From the NCBI RefSeq assembly GCF_000367925.1, contig NZ_KB849165.1:67846-107982 (forward strand): a stretch of DNA of 40,137 nt. The letters are read 5' to 3'. Every line of letters begins with the position of its first letter. Positions within the stretch are counted from its first letter, which is position 1. The position numbers and the translations under genes are program-made. The notes beneath the pieces were generated by a model. That model made no database searches, was not told the origin of the DNA, and saw only the letters and a program-made list of their open reading frames with translations. Shown here one piece after another: positions 16,547-25,533 of this stretch. The DNA is from Acinetobacter bohemicus ANC 3994. Its GTDB lineage: Bacteria; Pseudomonadota; Gammaproteobacteria; Pseudomonadales; Moraxellaceae.

Positions 16547-17467
16547 TTATCTATCATCTACCATTCGTTTAAGTATAAGCGGCGCTTCTTTTTCTAACCA
16601 ACGTTGTACAACACGCGTTGCACGTGTATGCGGACGGCGCACAGTGTGACTCAGCACAATACTCCGTGGGAGTTCAGGCTCTACAATTAATGAGGATTGT
16701 AATAGTTTTGAACCTCGATCTGACTGGAATAACCCCGAAGTAATTGCATAGCCACCGCCTGCTACAACAAGCTCATGTTGTAAACGGTTAGAGTCCGCTT
16801 CTATGACACAATTAAACTTATAGCCATAAGCCCGTGCTAAATTTTCCAGTCGTGCCCTAAGCGGATGAGGTCTTGATGGAACAATGAGTGGTAAATCTTG
16901 AATATCTTTAAGTTTAATGGTCGGTTGTTGTACCAACGGATCATTATGTTGCCCCACTAACATTAGCCCAAATTCGGCAATCACAACTTCTTCGGTAGAT
17001 ACCACCTCACCTTCTCGAAGTATTAATGCCATATCTGTACGGCCTTCCGAGATAAGTTCTTCAAGTTGAACACTCGCCCCCTCACTCAAATGCAATTCAA
17101 TTTTGGGGTGGTTTTGTCGTATATAAGAATATAAAGCGCCAGAAAGTTGATGCACCAAAAACGGCAATAACCCCACCCGTACCTCACCCATCGGCTCACC
17201 ACCGAAAGTACGAATATCATCGGCAAGAATTGAGGCATCGCTGGCAAGTTGTTGAATCCTTGGTAATAACTGCATGCCAAGTTCAGTGAGTACGACCCCA
17301 CGACCAGTACGATTAAATAAACGTGCACCACATTGCTCTTCCAGTTGAGCGATATGACGACTAATCATCGATTGAGGTACATTAAAGCTATTTGCCGCTT
17401 TAGATAAACTACCCAATTCAGCGACTTTGATAAAGATCAGCCATTTTGAATCAAGGATGGATTGCAT
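16547..17467 (-). CDS. LysR-family transcriptional regulator of the degradation island
   Basis: A 306-residue LysR regulator. The N-terminal winged helix-turn-helix is clear (GSLSKAANSFNVPQSMISRH, then LFNRTGRGVVLTELG), followed by the periplasmic-binding-like effector domain (about 90-300). The start at 17467 has AGGGAT 8 bases upstream; an earlier in-frame start at 17497 lacks support. It is embedded in the leftward gene run between the ferredoxin reductase and the cyclodeaminase-family gene. It is the only regulator gene inside the island and so the best candidate to read the five repeated operators. Its inducer is probably the substrate or an early metabolite (inference). Confidence 0.92.
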   Translation of the reverse strand: MQSILDSKWLIFIKVAELGSLSKAANSFNVPQSMISRHIAQLEEQCGARLFNRTGRGVVLTELGMQLLPRIQQLASDASILADDIRTFGGEPMGEVRVGLLPFLVHQLSGALYSYIRQNHPKIELHLSEGASVQLEELISEGRTDMALILREGEVVSTEEVVIAEFGLMLVGQHNDPLVQQPTIKLKDIQDLPLIVPSRPHPLRARLENLARAYGYKFNCVIEADSNRLQHELVVAGGGYAITSGLFQSDRGSKLLQSSLIVEPELPRSIVLSHTVRRPHTRATRVVQRWLEKEAPLILKRMVDDR

Positions 17468-17557
17468 GGTGTATATCCCTATAAACACCGATCTCACTAA
17501 ACATGAAGATGCTCAGTGAGATCGTCTTTAAACTTAATAGCTAATTTTTAGCACAAA

Positions 17558-18793
17558 TTAACTTAATAAAGTTTTCAGATTAGTCCGAATGTCAGCAATT
17601 TTAGCTTTTTCTGGGGAAATTCTAGCTTCAAGAAGTTTCCGAGCGATCATATGATCTACAGGTTGATTAACTGAATCTATTGCAACCAAACGATTGTCAG
17701 CATAGTGGAATACTGAAAAACGTCCTGTTTCAATATCTCCGCGCACTACATAATCATTGGTATCAAAAGATAAACCCGTCATTTGTAAACGCACATCGCC
17801 TTGATCCGTCCAAAACCACGGTACAGTATGATAACTGGCTTTTTGATTCATCAGGTTTTTTGCCACAATCAACGCTTGGTCATTGGCGTTCTGCACAGAT
17901 TCCAAACGAATATGTCGATTACCAGCAAATGGGTTTTCATGGTTGGCACAGTCACCAATCGCAAAAACATGCTTGGCTGAGGTACACATACCTTCATCGA
18001 CCACAATCCCGTTTTCACAGTAAATCCCTGCTTGTTCAGCCAATTCGGAATTAGGCAATGCACCCACGCCGACCAAAACCAAATCGGCAGGAATTACCCC
18101 ACGATCACAAACAACAGATTTCACATGTCCATCTTCACCCAAAATTTCAGAGATATAAGTATCTAATTCAACTCGAATGCCATTTGAACGATGAACCAAG
18201 GTGACATAATCAGAAATAATTGGAGCTACAGCACGACCTAATATGCGGTGCATATTTTCTAACACCGTGACATTTTTACCCAAATGACGTGCTGTAGAGG
18301 CTAATTCCAACCCAATAAATCCACCGCCCACAATCACCACGTGTTGACTCCTTTTTAAATGTTCACGAATTTTACGTGCATCATTTGCCGTACGTAAATT
18401 CATGACCCCGTCCAACTCTACCCCAGACAAAGGTAAAGGACGCGCTCGGGTGCCCATAGCTAAAACCAAGTCATCATAATGCAGGGTTTCACCATGATAG
18501 AGTTTGACTGCTTTAAGTTCGGTATCAATCTCGCTGACCGTGGTGTTCATGCGCAGATCAATACGATATTTTTCATAAAATGCTTCAGGCTGTAGATAAA
18601 GCTTGGCTTGATCCATCAGTTCTTCATCTTTAATAAAGCTTTTTGAGAGCGGCGGACGGTGATAAGGTAATTCAGATTCATTGCTGATCAGAATGATTTC
18701 ACCATTAAAGTTTTCTTGTCGAAGCGCTTTAGCACAGCTACAGCCGGCATGGCCACCACCAATAATAATGACGCGTTGTTTATTCACTTTCAT
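17558..18793 (-). CDS. FAD-dependent ferredoxin--NAD(P)+ reductase
   Basis: A 411-residue reductase that would pass electrons from NADH to the [3Fe-4S] ferredoxin of the Rieske dioxygenase. The FAD-binding GGGHAGCSCA is at 12-21, the NAD-binding VVIVGGGFIGLELA near 150-163, and the second FAD motif GVFAIGD-like (HVFAIGDC) near 275. It closes with the reductase C-terminal domain containing VPWFWTDQ, typical of BphA4/AndAa/putidaredoxin reductase enzymes. It lies apart from the oxygenase genes, between the LysR gene and an alpha/beta-hydrolase, in a probable two-gene unit with the latter (24 bp gap). Confidence 0.92.
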   Translation of the reverse strand: MKVNKQRVIIIGGGHAGCSCAKALRQENFNGEIILISNESELPYHRPPLSKSFIKDEELMDQAKLYLQPEAFYEKYRIDLRMNTTVSEIDTELKAVKLYHGETLHYDDLVLAMGTRARPLPLSGVELDGVMNLRTANDARKIREHLKRSQHVVIVGGGFIGLELASTARHLGKNVTVLENMHRILGRAVAPIISDYVTLVHRSNGIRVELDTYISEILGEDGHVKSVVCDRGVIPADLVLVGVGALPNSELAEQAGIYCENGIVVDEGMCTSAKHVFAIGDCANHENPFAGNRHIRLESVQNANDQALIVAKNLMNQKASYHTVPWFWTDQGDVRLQMTGLSFDTNDYVVRGDIETGRFSVFHYADNRLVAIDSVNQPVDHMIARKLLEARISPEKAKIADIRTNLKTLLS

Positions 18794-18817
18794 CTCCTTG
18801 AAAATGTATCTTTTTAT

Positions 18818-19624
18818 TTATACCAATAAGGCAGCATCTAAAGAGGGTTGATTTAAAAATTGAGTTAAATACTGGCTGACTTGCTCAGGGGCTTCAAAAT
18901 TACAAATATGCCCACTACCCTGAATCACCGCAATTTCAGCATTCGGCATACGCGCGGCCATTGCTTGCATATCTTCAACTGGTCCACCGCCATGATCATG
19001 TTCCGCAGCCAGTAATAATGTCGGTTGCTTAATCTGCCCAAGTTGCTGGCTAAAATCCATTTCAATAAATGCTTCGACATAGGCACAATAGCCTTCAACT
19101 GTCGTCCGATGAATCATGTCTCGTAATTGTTGATCTACTTTGGGATGAGTTTGACGGAATTCAGAACTCAACCAACGATCCACAGTGATCTCCCCTAAGT
19201 CTTTTAATCCGTCTCGGCGGGCGATATCAAGACGCTGCCGCCAAAAAGCATGGCGATTATCGGGCTGTCGAGGTCGACAGCAGCACGCCACAATGCGTTT
19301 CACTCGTTCAGGAAAATACAAACCGAGTGCCAGTGACACAGAACCACCAAAACCTAGGCCCACGACATCACTTTGCTCTACCCCCAAATGATTCCAGAGC
19401 TGTATCACACCTTCTAAAATACGGAAGAAAGAACAGGATTCTGGCGGTAAAGGACTGTGATTATGCCCCCAAGGATCGAAAGTGATTACTCGAAAGTTGC
19501 TAGACATCAGTTGAGCATGTTTTTCCCAAAAATGCAGATCATTGCCAATTCCGGGAATAAAGGTCAGAACTGGGGCAGTTTCAGGGCCAATCACTTGATA
19601 ATTAAATTGAGGTAGTGACGTCAT
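18818..19624 (-). CDS. Alpha/beta-hydrolase-fold protein lacking the serine nucleophile
   Basis: A 268-residue alpha/beta-hydrolase-fold protein, probably cytoplasmic. The fold is clear: TFIPGIGNDLHFW oxyanion region, FDPWGHNHS, a nucleophile elbow, acid D210 (AAEHDHG) and H239 (GSGHICNF). The elbow reads VVGLGFGGS, with glycine (G91) where the catalytic serine should be. The codon is read directly from the DNA and the frame is otherwise intact. The protein may be inactive as an esterase, use a different chemistry such as cofactor-free oxygenation or C-C lyase activity that depends on the His-Asp pair, or act as a helper. It heads the leftward unit with the reductase gene and shares operator B with the divergent operon. 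Confidence 0.85.
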   Translation of the reverse strand: MTSLPQFNYQVIGPETAPVLTFIPGIGNDLHFWEKHAQLMSSNFRVITFDPWGHNHSPLPPESCSFFRILEGVIQLWNHLGVEQSDVVGLGFGGSVSLALGLYFPERVKRIVACCCRPRQPDNRHAFWRQRLDIARRDGLKDLGEITVDRWLSSEFRQTHPKVDQQLRDMIHRTTVEGYCAYVEAFIEMDFSQQLGQIKQPTLLLAAEHDHGGGPVEDMQAMAARMPNAEIAVIQGSGHICNFEAPEQVSQYLTQFLNQPSLDAALLV

Positions 19625-19708
19625 GTCGGTACCTACTCCATAAATGTCGGTTTATATCGACTACCTTATGGAAAATGTGTAGGTGCTGCTAGTTTTGAAA
19701 ATCTAAAG

Positions 19709-19733
19709 CAGATATCTAATTATTGAATAGCTG
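19709..19733. promoter_or_regulatory. Putative LysR-type operator B (divergent promoter)
   Basis: CAGATAT, 11 bases, ATAGCTG: an almost perfect dyad midway between the divergent genes at 19624 and 19821. It lies 85-109 and 88-112 bp from the two start codons, so one site could serve both directions. Confidence 0.78.
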
Positions 19734-19820
19734 ATTTATGAGTTAGATGCTGTATTCACAATTCAATGCTTCGTAAAGTGAGGACAATAAATAAATTGTT
19801 CACTGATATGGAGTGTTGAC

Positions 19821-20795
19821 ATGGGACAAAATAGTGCTTTCCAACTAACAGGAATTGAACGAATCAAATTTGCTGTTGAAAATTTAACAGATGGATTACG
19901 TTTTGCAAATGATTGGGGCTTAACTGAAGTCGAAGCCGACCAAGAAGACAGTCATTTGTTTGTTGCTGTTGATGGTTCACAGATTGAAATTGTATTAGTC
20001 GATACTACACGTCCTGACCGTACCCCGATTGGTAACACTAGCGGTATGTGCGAAGTGACTTGGGGAGTGAAAAGTACAGCAGGCATTGAAGCCTTAGTCG
20101 CTGAGTTATCTACAGACCGTGAAGTTTTATTAGAAAATGGCGTATTGCATTGTCAGGATGATTTAGGCATCCACTTAGCCTTCCGAATTGCACAACGTCA
20201 AACCGTTCCTTATGCAGTGACACAGTTCAATGCACCGGGGCAGCCAAAACGCTTAAATAGCCGTGCGCCAATGTATAAAAAGGCTGCTCCGCATGAAATT
20301 AGTCATCTTGCCATTGGTGTAGATAATGCCGGTGAAGCGATTCAGTTCTATACAGATCGTCTTGGTTTTATTGTCTCAGACCGCTATGCCGATCGTGGTG
20401 TGTTTTTACGTTGTTCCGTAGAAGGTAATCATCATCATATATTCTTTATGAATGGCAAACAACCGGGCACACGTTTCAATCATTTGGCCTTTAAAGTTCG
20501 TGATATCCATGAAGTGATTGGCGGTGGGCAATTTATTGATGCTCAAGGCTGGAAAACCTTTGCTGGCCCAGGCCGTCATCGTGTGTCATCGGCATGTTTT
20601 TGGTATTTCCTCACGCCATTTGGCGGTGCTTGGGAATATGCAGCAGATGAAGATATTGTGACTGAAGAATGGGAATCCACCGATTTTGCAGCTGAAGCGC
20701 ATATTTTCTCTGAATGGACATTCGGTCTGGAAAAATCTGATGGCACGCTAAAAGGTCCTATTTCTCAAAGTAAAGCTGAAGAACTAAAAAGCTAA
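19821..20795 (+). CDS. Type I extradiol ring-cleavage dioxygenase (VOC family), second copy
   Basis: A 324-residue two-domain VOC dioxygenase expected to perform proximal extradiol cleavage of a catechol-type ring. The Fe(II) ligands are H162 (ISHLAIGV), H221 (FNHLAFKV) and E272 (AWEYAAD). HHH at 204-206 and GPGRHRVSSACFWYF supply the active-site pocket. It is a diverged paralogue of the enzyme at 11752-12696, sharing both domains and the C-terminal layout. GGAG stands about 8 bases before the ATG. It is the first gene of the rightward operon and is followed by two hydrolases with intact catalytic triads, the usual partners of a meta-cleavage enzyme. Confidence 0.92.
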   Translation: MGQNSAFQLTGIERIKFAVENLTDGLRFANDWGLTEVEADQEDSHLFVAVDGSQIEIVLVDTTRPDRTPIGNTSGMCEVTWGVKSTAGIEALVAELSTDREVLLENGVLHCQDDLGIHLAFRIAQRQTVPYAVTQFNAPGQPKRLNSRAPMYKKAAPHEISHLAIGVDNAGEAIQFYTDRLGFIVSDRYADRGVFLRCSVEGNHHHIFFMNGKQPGTRFNHLAFKVRDIHEVIGGGQFIDAQGWKTFAGPGRHRVSSACFWYFLTPFGGAWEYAADEDIVTEEWESTDFAAEAHIFSEWTFGLEKSDGTLKGPISQSKAEELKS

Positions 20796-20823
20796 GCATG
20801 TGCACTGAGAAAAGGATTTTAAA

Positions 20824-21741
20824 ATGAATGCACAAATCAAAGATGCTCCATATTGGGTGCAATTACTGGCTACACAAACACGGATTCTTCAAGGCAAATA
20901 CAAAACACGTATTCTTGAAGCGGGTAATCAAGATGCCCCAACCCTGATTTTATTGCATGGCACGGGTGGTCATTTAGAAAATTATGCCCGCAATATTAGC
21001 GCACTGGCTGAACACTTCCATGTTATTGCGCTGGATTTTTTATGGCACGGTCGTTCACAAACGGAAAATTATAATCCTGAGATTATTCCCGTTTTGGTTG
21101 ATCAAATTATTGATGTCATGGATCAACTGGGTTTGACTTCTGCTCATGTGGAAGGTCAGTCCTTGGGCGGTTGGGTCGCAATGCAGCTCGCTATTCAACA
21201 TCCTGAACGTGTTGATCGTTTGGTCTTAACCACGACTATGGGCTACCGTCCCGATGCAAATGCCATTGACGGTTTTGTGGAGCCGAATTGGGCAGCCAAT
21301 GTGCCAAGCTCAATTGAAGTGTTGGAACAACCCAGCTTTGAAAATGTCAGAACTCGTATGAGCAGAATTTTGGCACAACCAGAGCATTTGACCGATGAAG
21401 CCATTCAAGTACGTCAAGCTTTGTATCAACAACCTGACTTGGCAGAAGTTCAAAAGCTTTTTATTACCGAGTACTTATCTGGCTCAACTATTCAAAAACA
21501 CATCATTACGGATGAGCTAGCGAAAAAAATTCGCCAACCGACTTTAGTGTACTGGGGGGATGCGAACCGTACCCCACCCGCACTTGGGAAACATATTGCT
21601 CAGCAAGTTCAGAATGGTCAATTTTATTGTGCAGAAGATACAGGTCATTGGGCACAGTTCGAAAGTGCGCCTATACACAATGAAATTGTGACCCAATTTT
21701 TATTGGGTAAAAGCATTGAACAAAATTATGTAGCAAATTGA
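20824..21741 (+). CDS. Alpha/beta-hydrolase (meta-cleavage product hydrolase type)
   Basis: A 305-residue alpha/beta-hydrolase with an intact triad: S113 in VEGQSLGGW, D246 in VYWGDAN and H275 in DTGHWAQFE. The oxyanion segment LLHGTGGHLENY and the family spacing fit C-C bond hydrolases acting on vinylogous 1,5-diketones made by extradiol cleavage, although ester hydrolysis cannot be excluded. It follows the extradiol dioxygenase by 28 bp with AAAGGA before the ATG, so the pairing is probably functional. It is one of three alpha/beta-hydrolases in the island, which hints at more than one ring-opening product. Confidence 0.87.
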   Translation: MNAQIKDAPYWVQLLATQTRILQGKYKTRILEAGNQDAPTLILLHGTGGHLENYARNISALAEHFHVIALDFLWHGRSQTENYNPEIIPVLVDQIIDVMDQLGLTSAHVEGQSLGGWVAMQLAIQHPERVDRLVLTTTMGYRPDANAIDGFVEPNWAANVPSSIEVLEQPSFENVRTRMSRILAQPEHLTDEAIQVRQALYQQPDLAEVQKLFITEYLSGSTIQKHIITDELAKKIRQPTLVYWGDANRTPPALGKHIAQQVQNGQFYCAEDTGHWAQFESAPIHNEIVTQFLLGKSIEQNYVAN

Positions 21742-21756
21742 AATTAGGAAAGAAAA

Positions 21757-22185
21757 ATGTCAGTACAAAATTTAGCAGGTCGTTGGGAACTCGTGACTTT
21801 TGAACAGAATTATGACGATGGTCGCCGTGTTTATCCAATGGGTGAAGGTCCTCAAGGCATCATTCAATACACTGAAGATGGCTTTATGAGTTGCATGATC
21901 AGCCGACCAAATCGTGAAAGTTTCACCACGGGCGGTCAATGGAATGCCAGCGATGCTGAAAAAGCGGGTGCGTATAACAGCATGATGTCGTATGCAGGTC
22001 GTTATAGCGTTACCGACCATACGGTAACCCATTTTGTCGATTTAAGCTTGTTTCCTAACTGGATTGGTGGACAACAACAGCGCATTTTCAAATTTGATGA
22101 ACAAGGCTTGCTCAGTTTAACCGCACGTCTTGAGGAAAATACCTCAGAGGCACGCACGGCATTGTTGTTGTGGAAACGTGGTTAA
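21757..22185 (+). CDS. Lipocalin-like domain protein
   Basis: A 142-residue protein with the lipocalin-like pattern NLAGRWELVTFEQ at the start, GIIQYTEDGFMSCMI and AGRYSVTDHTVTHFVD in the middle, and a beta-rich end. There is no signal peptide, so it is expected in the cytoplasm. Proteins of this family occur in catabolic and polyketide-related clusters; the role is not established and may be ligand binding, isomerisation or dehydration. It is 15 bp downstream of one hydrolase gene and 39 bp before the next, so it is certainly in the operon. Function: unknown. Confidence 0.82.
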   Translation: MSVQNLAGRWELVTFEQNYDDGRRVYPMGEGPQGIIQYTEDGFMSCMISRPNRESFTTGGQWNASDAEKAGAYNSMMSYAGRYSVTDHTVTHFVDLSLFPNWIGGQQQRIFKFDEQGLLSLTARLEENTSEARTALLLWKRG

Positions 22186-22224
22186 TCCCATTTTTGTGAA
22201 TCAGAAAATTTCTAAGGAATGAAT

Positions 22225-23058
22225 ATGAATAGCATGATCAATAATCCTGAAATGGGCAAAAGCATTCAGTGTGGTGACATTGTCACCAATTATCATGATG
22301 TCGGAACCGGTGAACCTATTTTACTGTTACACGGTTCAGGTCCAGGTGTCAGCGCTTGGGCAAACTGGCGTTTAACCATTCAGTCACTGCAAGACCAATA
22401 CCGTTTAATCGCACCTGATTTGGCAGGTTTTGGTTATAGCCAATTCCCTGAAAATATGCAGTTTAGTCGTGAAAACTGGCTCAAACAAATTATCGATTTC
22501 CTTGATGCGATTGGTCTAGAGAAAGTCAATGTCATTGGTAACTCTTTTGGTGGTTCTATGGCACTTGCATTGGCCATTCATCATCCTGAACGGGTAAATA
22601 AATTGGTTCTTATGGGTAGCGTGGGTGTGCCATTTGAATTGACGAAAGGACTTGATGCAGTTTGGGGTTACACACCATCGTTTGAAAATATGCAGGCGAT
22701 TATGAAAATTTTCGCTTACAACCAAAAACTGGTCGGTGATGAATTGGTACAAATGCGCTACATCGCCAGTACCAAAGAAGATACCCGTGCTGCCTATGAA
22801 CGTATGTTCCCTGCACCGCGTCAGCGTTGGGTTGAAGCGATGTCACATCCTGAAGCAGATATTCGCAGCATTCAACAACCCACACTGATGGTGCATGGAC
22901 GAGATGACCAAGTTATTCCGCTTTCAACCTCACTCACCATGTTGAATTGGATTGAAAATTCACAACTGCATATTTATAGCCAATGTGGGCATTGGACTCA
23001 AATCGAACATGCCAAATCATTTACTCAATTGGTTGCCAATTTCTTAAAAGATCAATAA
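22225..23058 (+). CDS. Meta-cleavage product hydrolase (MhpC/BphD/DmpD-like)
   Basis: A 277-residue C-C bond hydrolase. The N-terminal LLLHGSGPGVSAWANW is the characteristic oxyanion motif of BphD/MhpC/DmpD enzymes, and the triad is S107 (VIGNSFGGS), D228 (VHGRDDQV) and H256 (QCGHWTQIE). It should hydrolyse a 2-hydroxy-6-oxo-diene acid to 2-hydroxypenta-2,4-dienoate plus a carboxylic acid, feeding the mhpDFE module at 5.9-8.7 kb. The start at 22225 is chosen because AAGGA is 6 bases upstream; the in-frame ATG at 22219 abuts it. Of the three hydrolases, this one most closely fits the meta-cleavage family. Confidence 0.92.
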   Translation: MNSMINNPEMGKSIQCGDIVTNYHDVGTGEPILLLHGSGPGVSAWANWRLTIQSLQDQYRLIAPDLAGFGYSQFPENMQFSRENWLKQIIDFLDAIGLEKVNVIGNSFGGSMALALAIHHPERVNKLVLMGSVGVPFELTKGLDAVWGYTPSFENMQAIMKIFAYNQKLVGDELVQMRYIASTKEDTRAAYERMFPAPRQRWVEAMSHPEADIRSIQQPTLMVHGRDDQVIPLSTSLTMLNWIENSQLHIYSQCGHWTQIEHAKSFTQLVANFLKDQ

Positions 23059-23075
23059 ACAAAGGAATATTTACT

Positions 23076-24218
23076 ATGACTCAAAATTCTGCTGCTCAAG
23101 GAAAAAGAGCCTTGATTATTGGTGCGGGAACTGCGGGCATGGCATCTGCCATTACCCTTTCTCGTATTGGCATTGAAATCGATATTATTGATATTAATCC
23201 CAATTGGGGTGCACTTGGTGCAGGTCTGACCATTACTGGCCCAACCCTGCGTGCATTAAAACAGCTTGGTGTTTATGACGAAGTAACCAATCAAGCCTAT
23301 GTCGGCGATGGTATTCAGGTTTGCGACCCACAAGGCAATCCATTACGTATTTTACCTACCCCCATGCTTGAAGGTGCAGATACTGCGGGTAGTGGTGGCA
23401 TCATGCGCCCTACTATGCATTCGATCATGCATAAACATGTTGAAGATGCTGGCGTAAAAATGCGTTTAGGTTTAACCGCAGATGCCTTTGAACAAGATGA
23501 TGATAGCGTAACAGTTACATTCAGTGATGGCACTACAGATCGTTATGATTTTGTTTTGGGTTCAGATGGTGTGCTGTCGAAAACACGTCAGCTTTTATTT
23601 CCCGATGCACCTAAAGCTGAATATACTGGTCAAAGCTGCTGGCGTTTATTTTTAAAACGTCCTGAATCAGTTGAACGTCGTACTTATTTCTTAGGCGGGC
23701 CTGTCAAAGTTGGCTTCACCCCTGTGTCTAAAGATCATATGTATATGTTTTTACTGGAGCGTTGCCCACAACGTTGGCAAGAACCTGAAGACAATTACAA
23801 AACTTTAAAACAACTGCTTGAAGGTTATGACGGCATTTTGGCAGAGATTCGTGAATCCTTAACTGAAAAAGACAACCCTCACATTAATTTTCGTCCATTG
23901 GAATGTTTTGATCTTCCCGGCCCTTGGTATGTTGGAAAAGTTTTACTTATCGGTGATTCAGCTCATCCAACCACTCCACAACTTGCCTCTGGTGCAGGTA
24001 TGGGTATTGAAGATGCTTTAGTACTGGCGGAGATTTTCCAAAAAGAAAGTAATGTCGAAAAAGCATTTGCTGAATTTATGCATCGCCGTGAAAACCGCTG
24101 TCGCCTTGTGGTTCAAAGCTCAATGGAAATTGGTCGTTTAGAGCAACAACGTGCTCCAGTTGAACAACAAACCGCTGTGGTTGAAAAAGCCCTCAATATT
24201 CTAAAAGAAGCAATTTAA
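23076..24218 (+). CDS. FAD-dependent aromatic monooxygenase (hydroxylase)
   Basis: A 380-residue class A flavoprotein hydroxylase that would insert one oxygen into an aromatic ring using NAD(P)H. It has the FAD motif GAGTAG (16-21), the DG motif LGSDGVLSKTR, and the GD motif LIGDSAHPTTPQLASGAG that contacts the FAD ribose. The style is that of salicylate, 3-hydroxybenzoate and 6-hydroxynicotinate hydroxylases. The start at 23076 follows AAAGGAA; the open frame extends 31 codons further but overlaps the hydrolase gene. It is the last gene of the rightward operon, before a terminator, and a paralogue of the enzyme at 26253-27377. Confidence 0.92.
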   Translation: MTQNSAAQGKRALIIGAGTAGMASAITLSRIGIEIDIIDINPNWGALGAGLTITGPTLRALKQLGVYDEVTNQAYVGDGIQVCDPQGNPLRILPTPMLEGADTAGSGGIMRPTMHSIMHKHVEDAGVKMRLGLTADAFEQDDDSVTVTFSDGTTDRYDFVLGSDGVLSKTRQLLFPDAPKAEYTGQSCWRLFLKRPESVERRTYFLGGPVKVGFTPVSKDHMYMFLLERCPQRWQEPEDNYKTLKQLLEGYDGILAEIRESLTEKDNPHINFRPLECFDLPGPWYVGKVLLIGDSAHPTTPQLASGAGMGIEDALVLAEIFQKESNVEKAFAEFMHRRENRCRLVVQSSMEIGRLEQQRAPVEQQTAVVEKALNILKEAI

Positions 24219-24235
24219 TCGCTTCTTTTTGTTTT
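24206..24235 (+). terminator. Terminator of the rightward operon
   Basis: AGAAGC (24206-24211) and GCTTCT (24221-24226) form a stem followed by a T-rich run. The stem overlaps the last codons and stop of the monooxygenase gene. It separates the operon from the MFS gene, which has its own operator. Confidence 0.7.
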
Positions 24236-24253
24236 GAATGGTCACAACAAAAA

Positions 24254-24278
24254 TTGCTATTTAAGGAAAAAATAGCAG
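24254..24278. promoter_or_regulatory. Putative LysR-type operator C
   Basis: TTGCTAT, 11 bases, ATAGCAG: GCTAT and ATAGC are a perfect dyad. It lies 62-86 bp upstream of the MFS transporter start. A further palindrome (TATGGC, AACT, GCCATA at 24314-24329) sits just before the ribosome site. Confidence 0.68.
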
Positions 24279-24339
24279 AAGGATAGTGAATTAATTCATT
24301 CACTTAAAGGACATATGGCAACTGCCATAGGAGATTAGA

Positions 24340-25533
24340 ATGACAAAAATTGAAAGTAAACGTGGTATTTTCGCACTGATGGTTGCCCATTGTGCAGGTA
24401 TGGTCGATTTGGTTGCTCTACCTGTTTGGGTAGGAACGTTAATTGCTCATTATCATTTTGACCCCCAACAGGCAGGTGGTCTTGCAACCTTATTTTTAAT
24501 TGGCGCAGCGGGTGCAAGTATATTTTTTGCACCACGTTTTAATCGTATTCATGTCAAGTTTGCAGCCATTTTTGGCTTTGGTCTGGCTGGCTTGGCATTT
24601 ATTATCTCGGGAATGAATACCAGTTTTCCTATTCTTGCAGGCTTACATTTTGCAGGAGGAATTGCAGCGGGTACTGCCTTAAGTGTGACTCATGGCACCA
24701 TGGGGCATGCTGTCAATCCACATCGTATATTTGGTATTGCGGGTTTAGCCATTGGTATTTTTGGTGTGCTATTTCTAGGTGGAACCCCGGGTTTAATTGA
24801 AAAATTTGGTGGAAGTACCATGTTTTTTATTTTAGCTGGTGTCATGCTCGCTGCAACACTTGCCTGTTTACTCTTTTTTCCTAAACCCACTCGTACTGTT
24901 GATTTTGATAATTATGAAAATATCAAGAATCTTCCTCCTTTAGGTCGCCCAGTCTGGTTTTGTATGGTGGGTGTCGCGTTACTTGCTATGACCCAAGCCA
25001 TGACTTTAAGTTTCTATGAACGTATCGGTTTAGAACGTGGATTTACACGAGATATGGTGACTATGGCATTGGTCATTTACGGAATAGTGACTATTTTTCC
25101 TGCACCTTTAGCCGCCCTTTTACAAAACCGTGTCAGTGTAACGGCCATTATTGCTTTTGGTCCTATTTTTCAAGCCATTTTTTCATTACTCACGACACAT
25201 ACGCATAACTATATGGTCTTTGCACTTGCAGGACCTTTCATGGCATTTACAATTTTGTTTGTTCATACCTTTGCATTCGGCTTATTGGCACGTTTAGACC
25301 CGACAGGCCGTGCAGTCGCAGGTACACCTGCCATGCTGATGGTTGGTGCTGCAATTGCACCCTTTATTAGTGGAACACTGGTTAAATTTATTAGTTTTGA
25401 AGCGATTGGTTATGCCTGTTGTGTAGCAGTTGCTGCACAAGTTTATTTATTTAGCCAAACGCGTAAAGCGGTATTGTCTGGTACAGCACTTCCTAAATCA
25501 GTGATTAAAGATGAGCCTGTTCCCTTTGCTTAA
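24340..25533 (+). CDS. MFS transporter, probable uptake of the aromatic substrate
   Basis: A 397-residue inner-membrane protein with about 12 hydrophobic segments in two halves and a central loop near residues 185-200 (FFPKPTRTVDFDNYENIK). It belongs to the major facilitator superfamily; the subfamily is not clear to me, although it is not a drug-exporter type of the Bcr/CflA group. It has its own operator-like dyad upstream and lies directly after the catabolic operon, so uptake of the pathway substrate is the likely job. GGAG stands 7-8 bases before the ATG. Efflux of an intermediate is the alternative. Confidence 0.85.
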   Translation: MTKIESKRGIFALMVAHCAGMVDLVALPVWVGTLIAHYHFDPQQAGGLATLFLIGAAGASIFFAPRFNRIHVKFAAIFGFGLAGLAFIISGMNTSFPILAGLHFAGGIAAGTALSVTHGTMGHAVNPHRIFGIAGLAIGIFGVLFLGGTPGLIEKFGGSTMFFILAGVMLAATLACLLFFPKPTRTVDFDNYENIKNLPPLGRPVWFCMVGVALLAMTQAMTLSFYERIGLERGFTRDMVTMALVIYGIVTIFPAPLAALLQNRVSVTAIIAFGPIFQAIFSLLTTHTHNYMVFALAGPFMAFTILFVHTFAFGLLARLDPTGRAVAGTPAMLMVGAAIAPFISGTLVKFISFEAIGYACCVAVAAQVYLFSQTRKAVLSGTALPKSVIKDEPVPFA

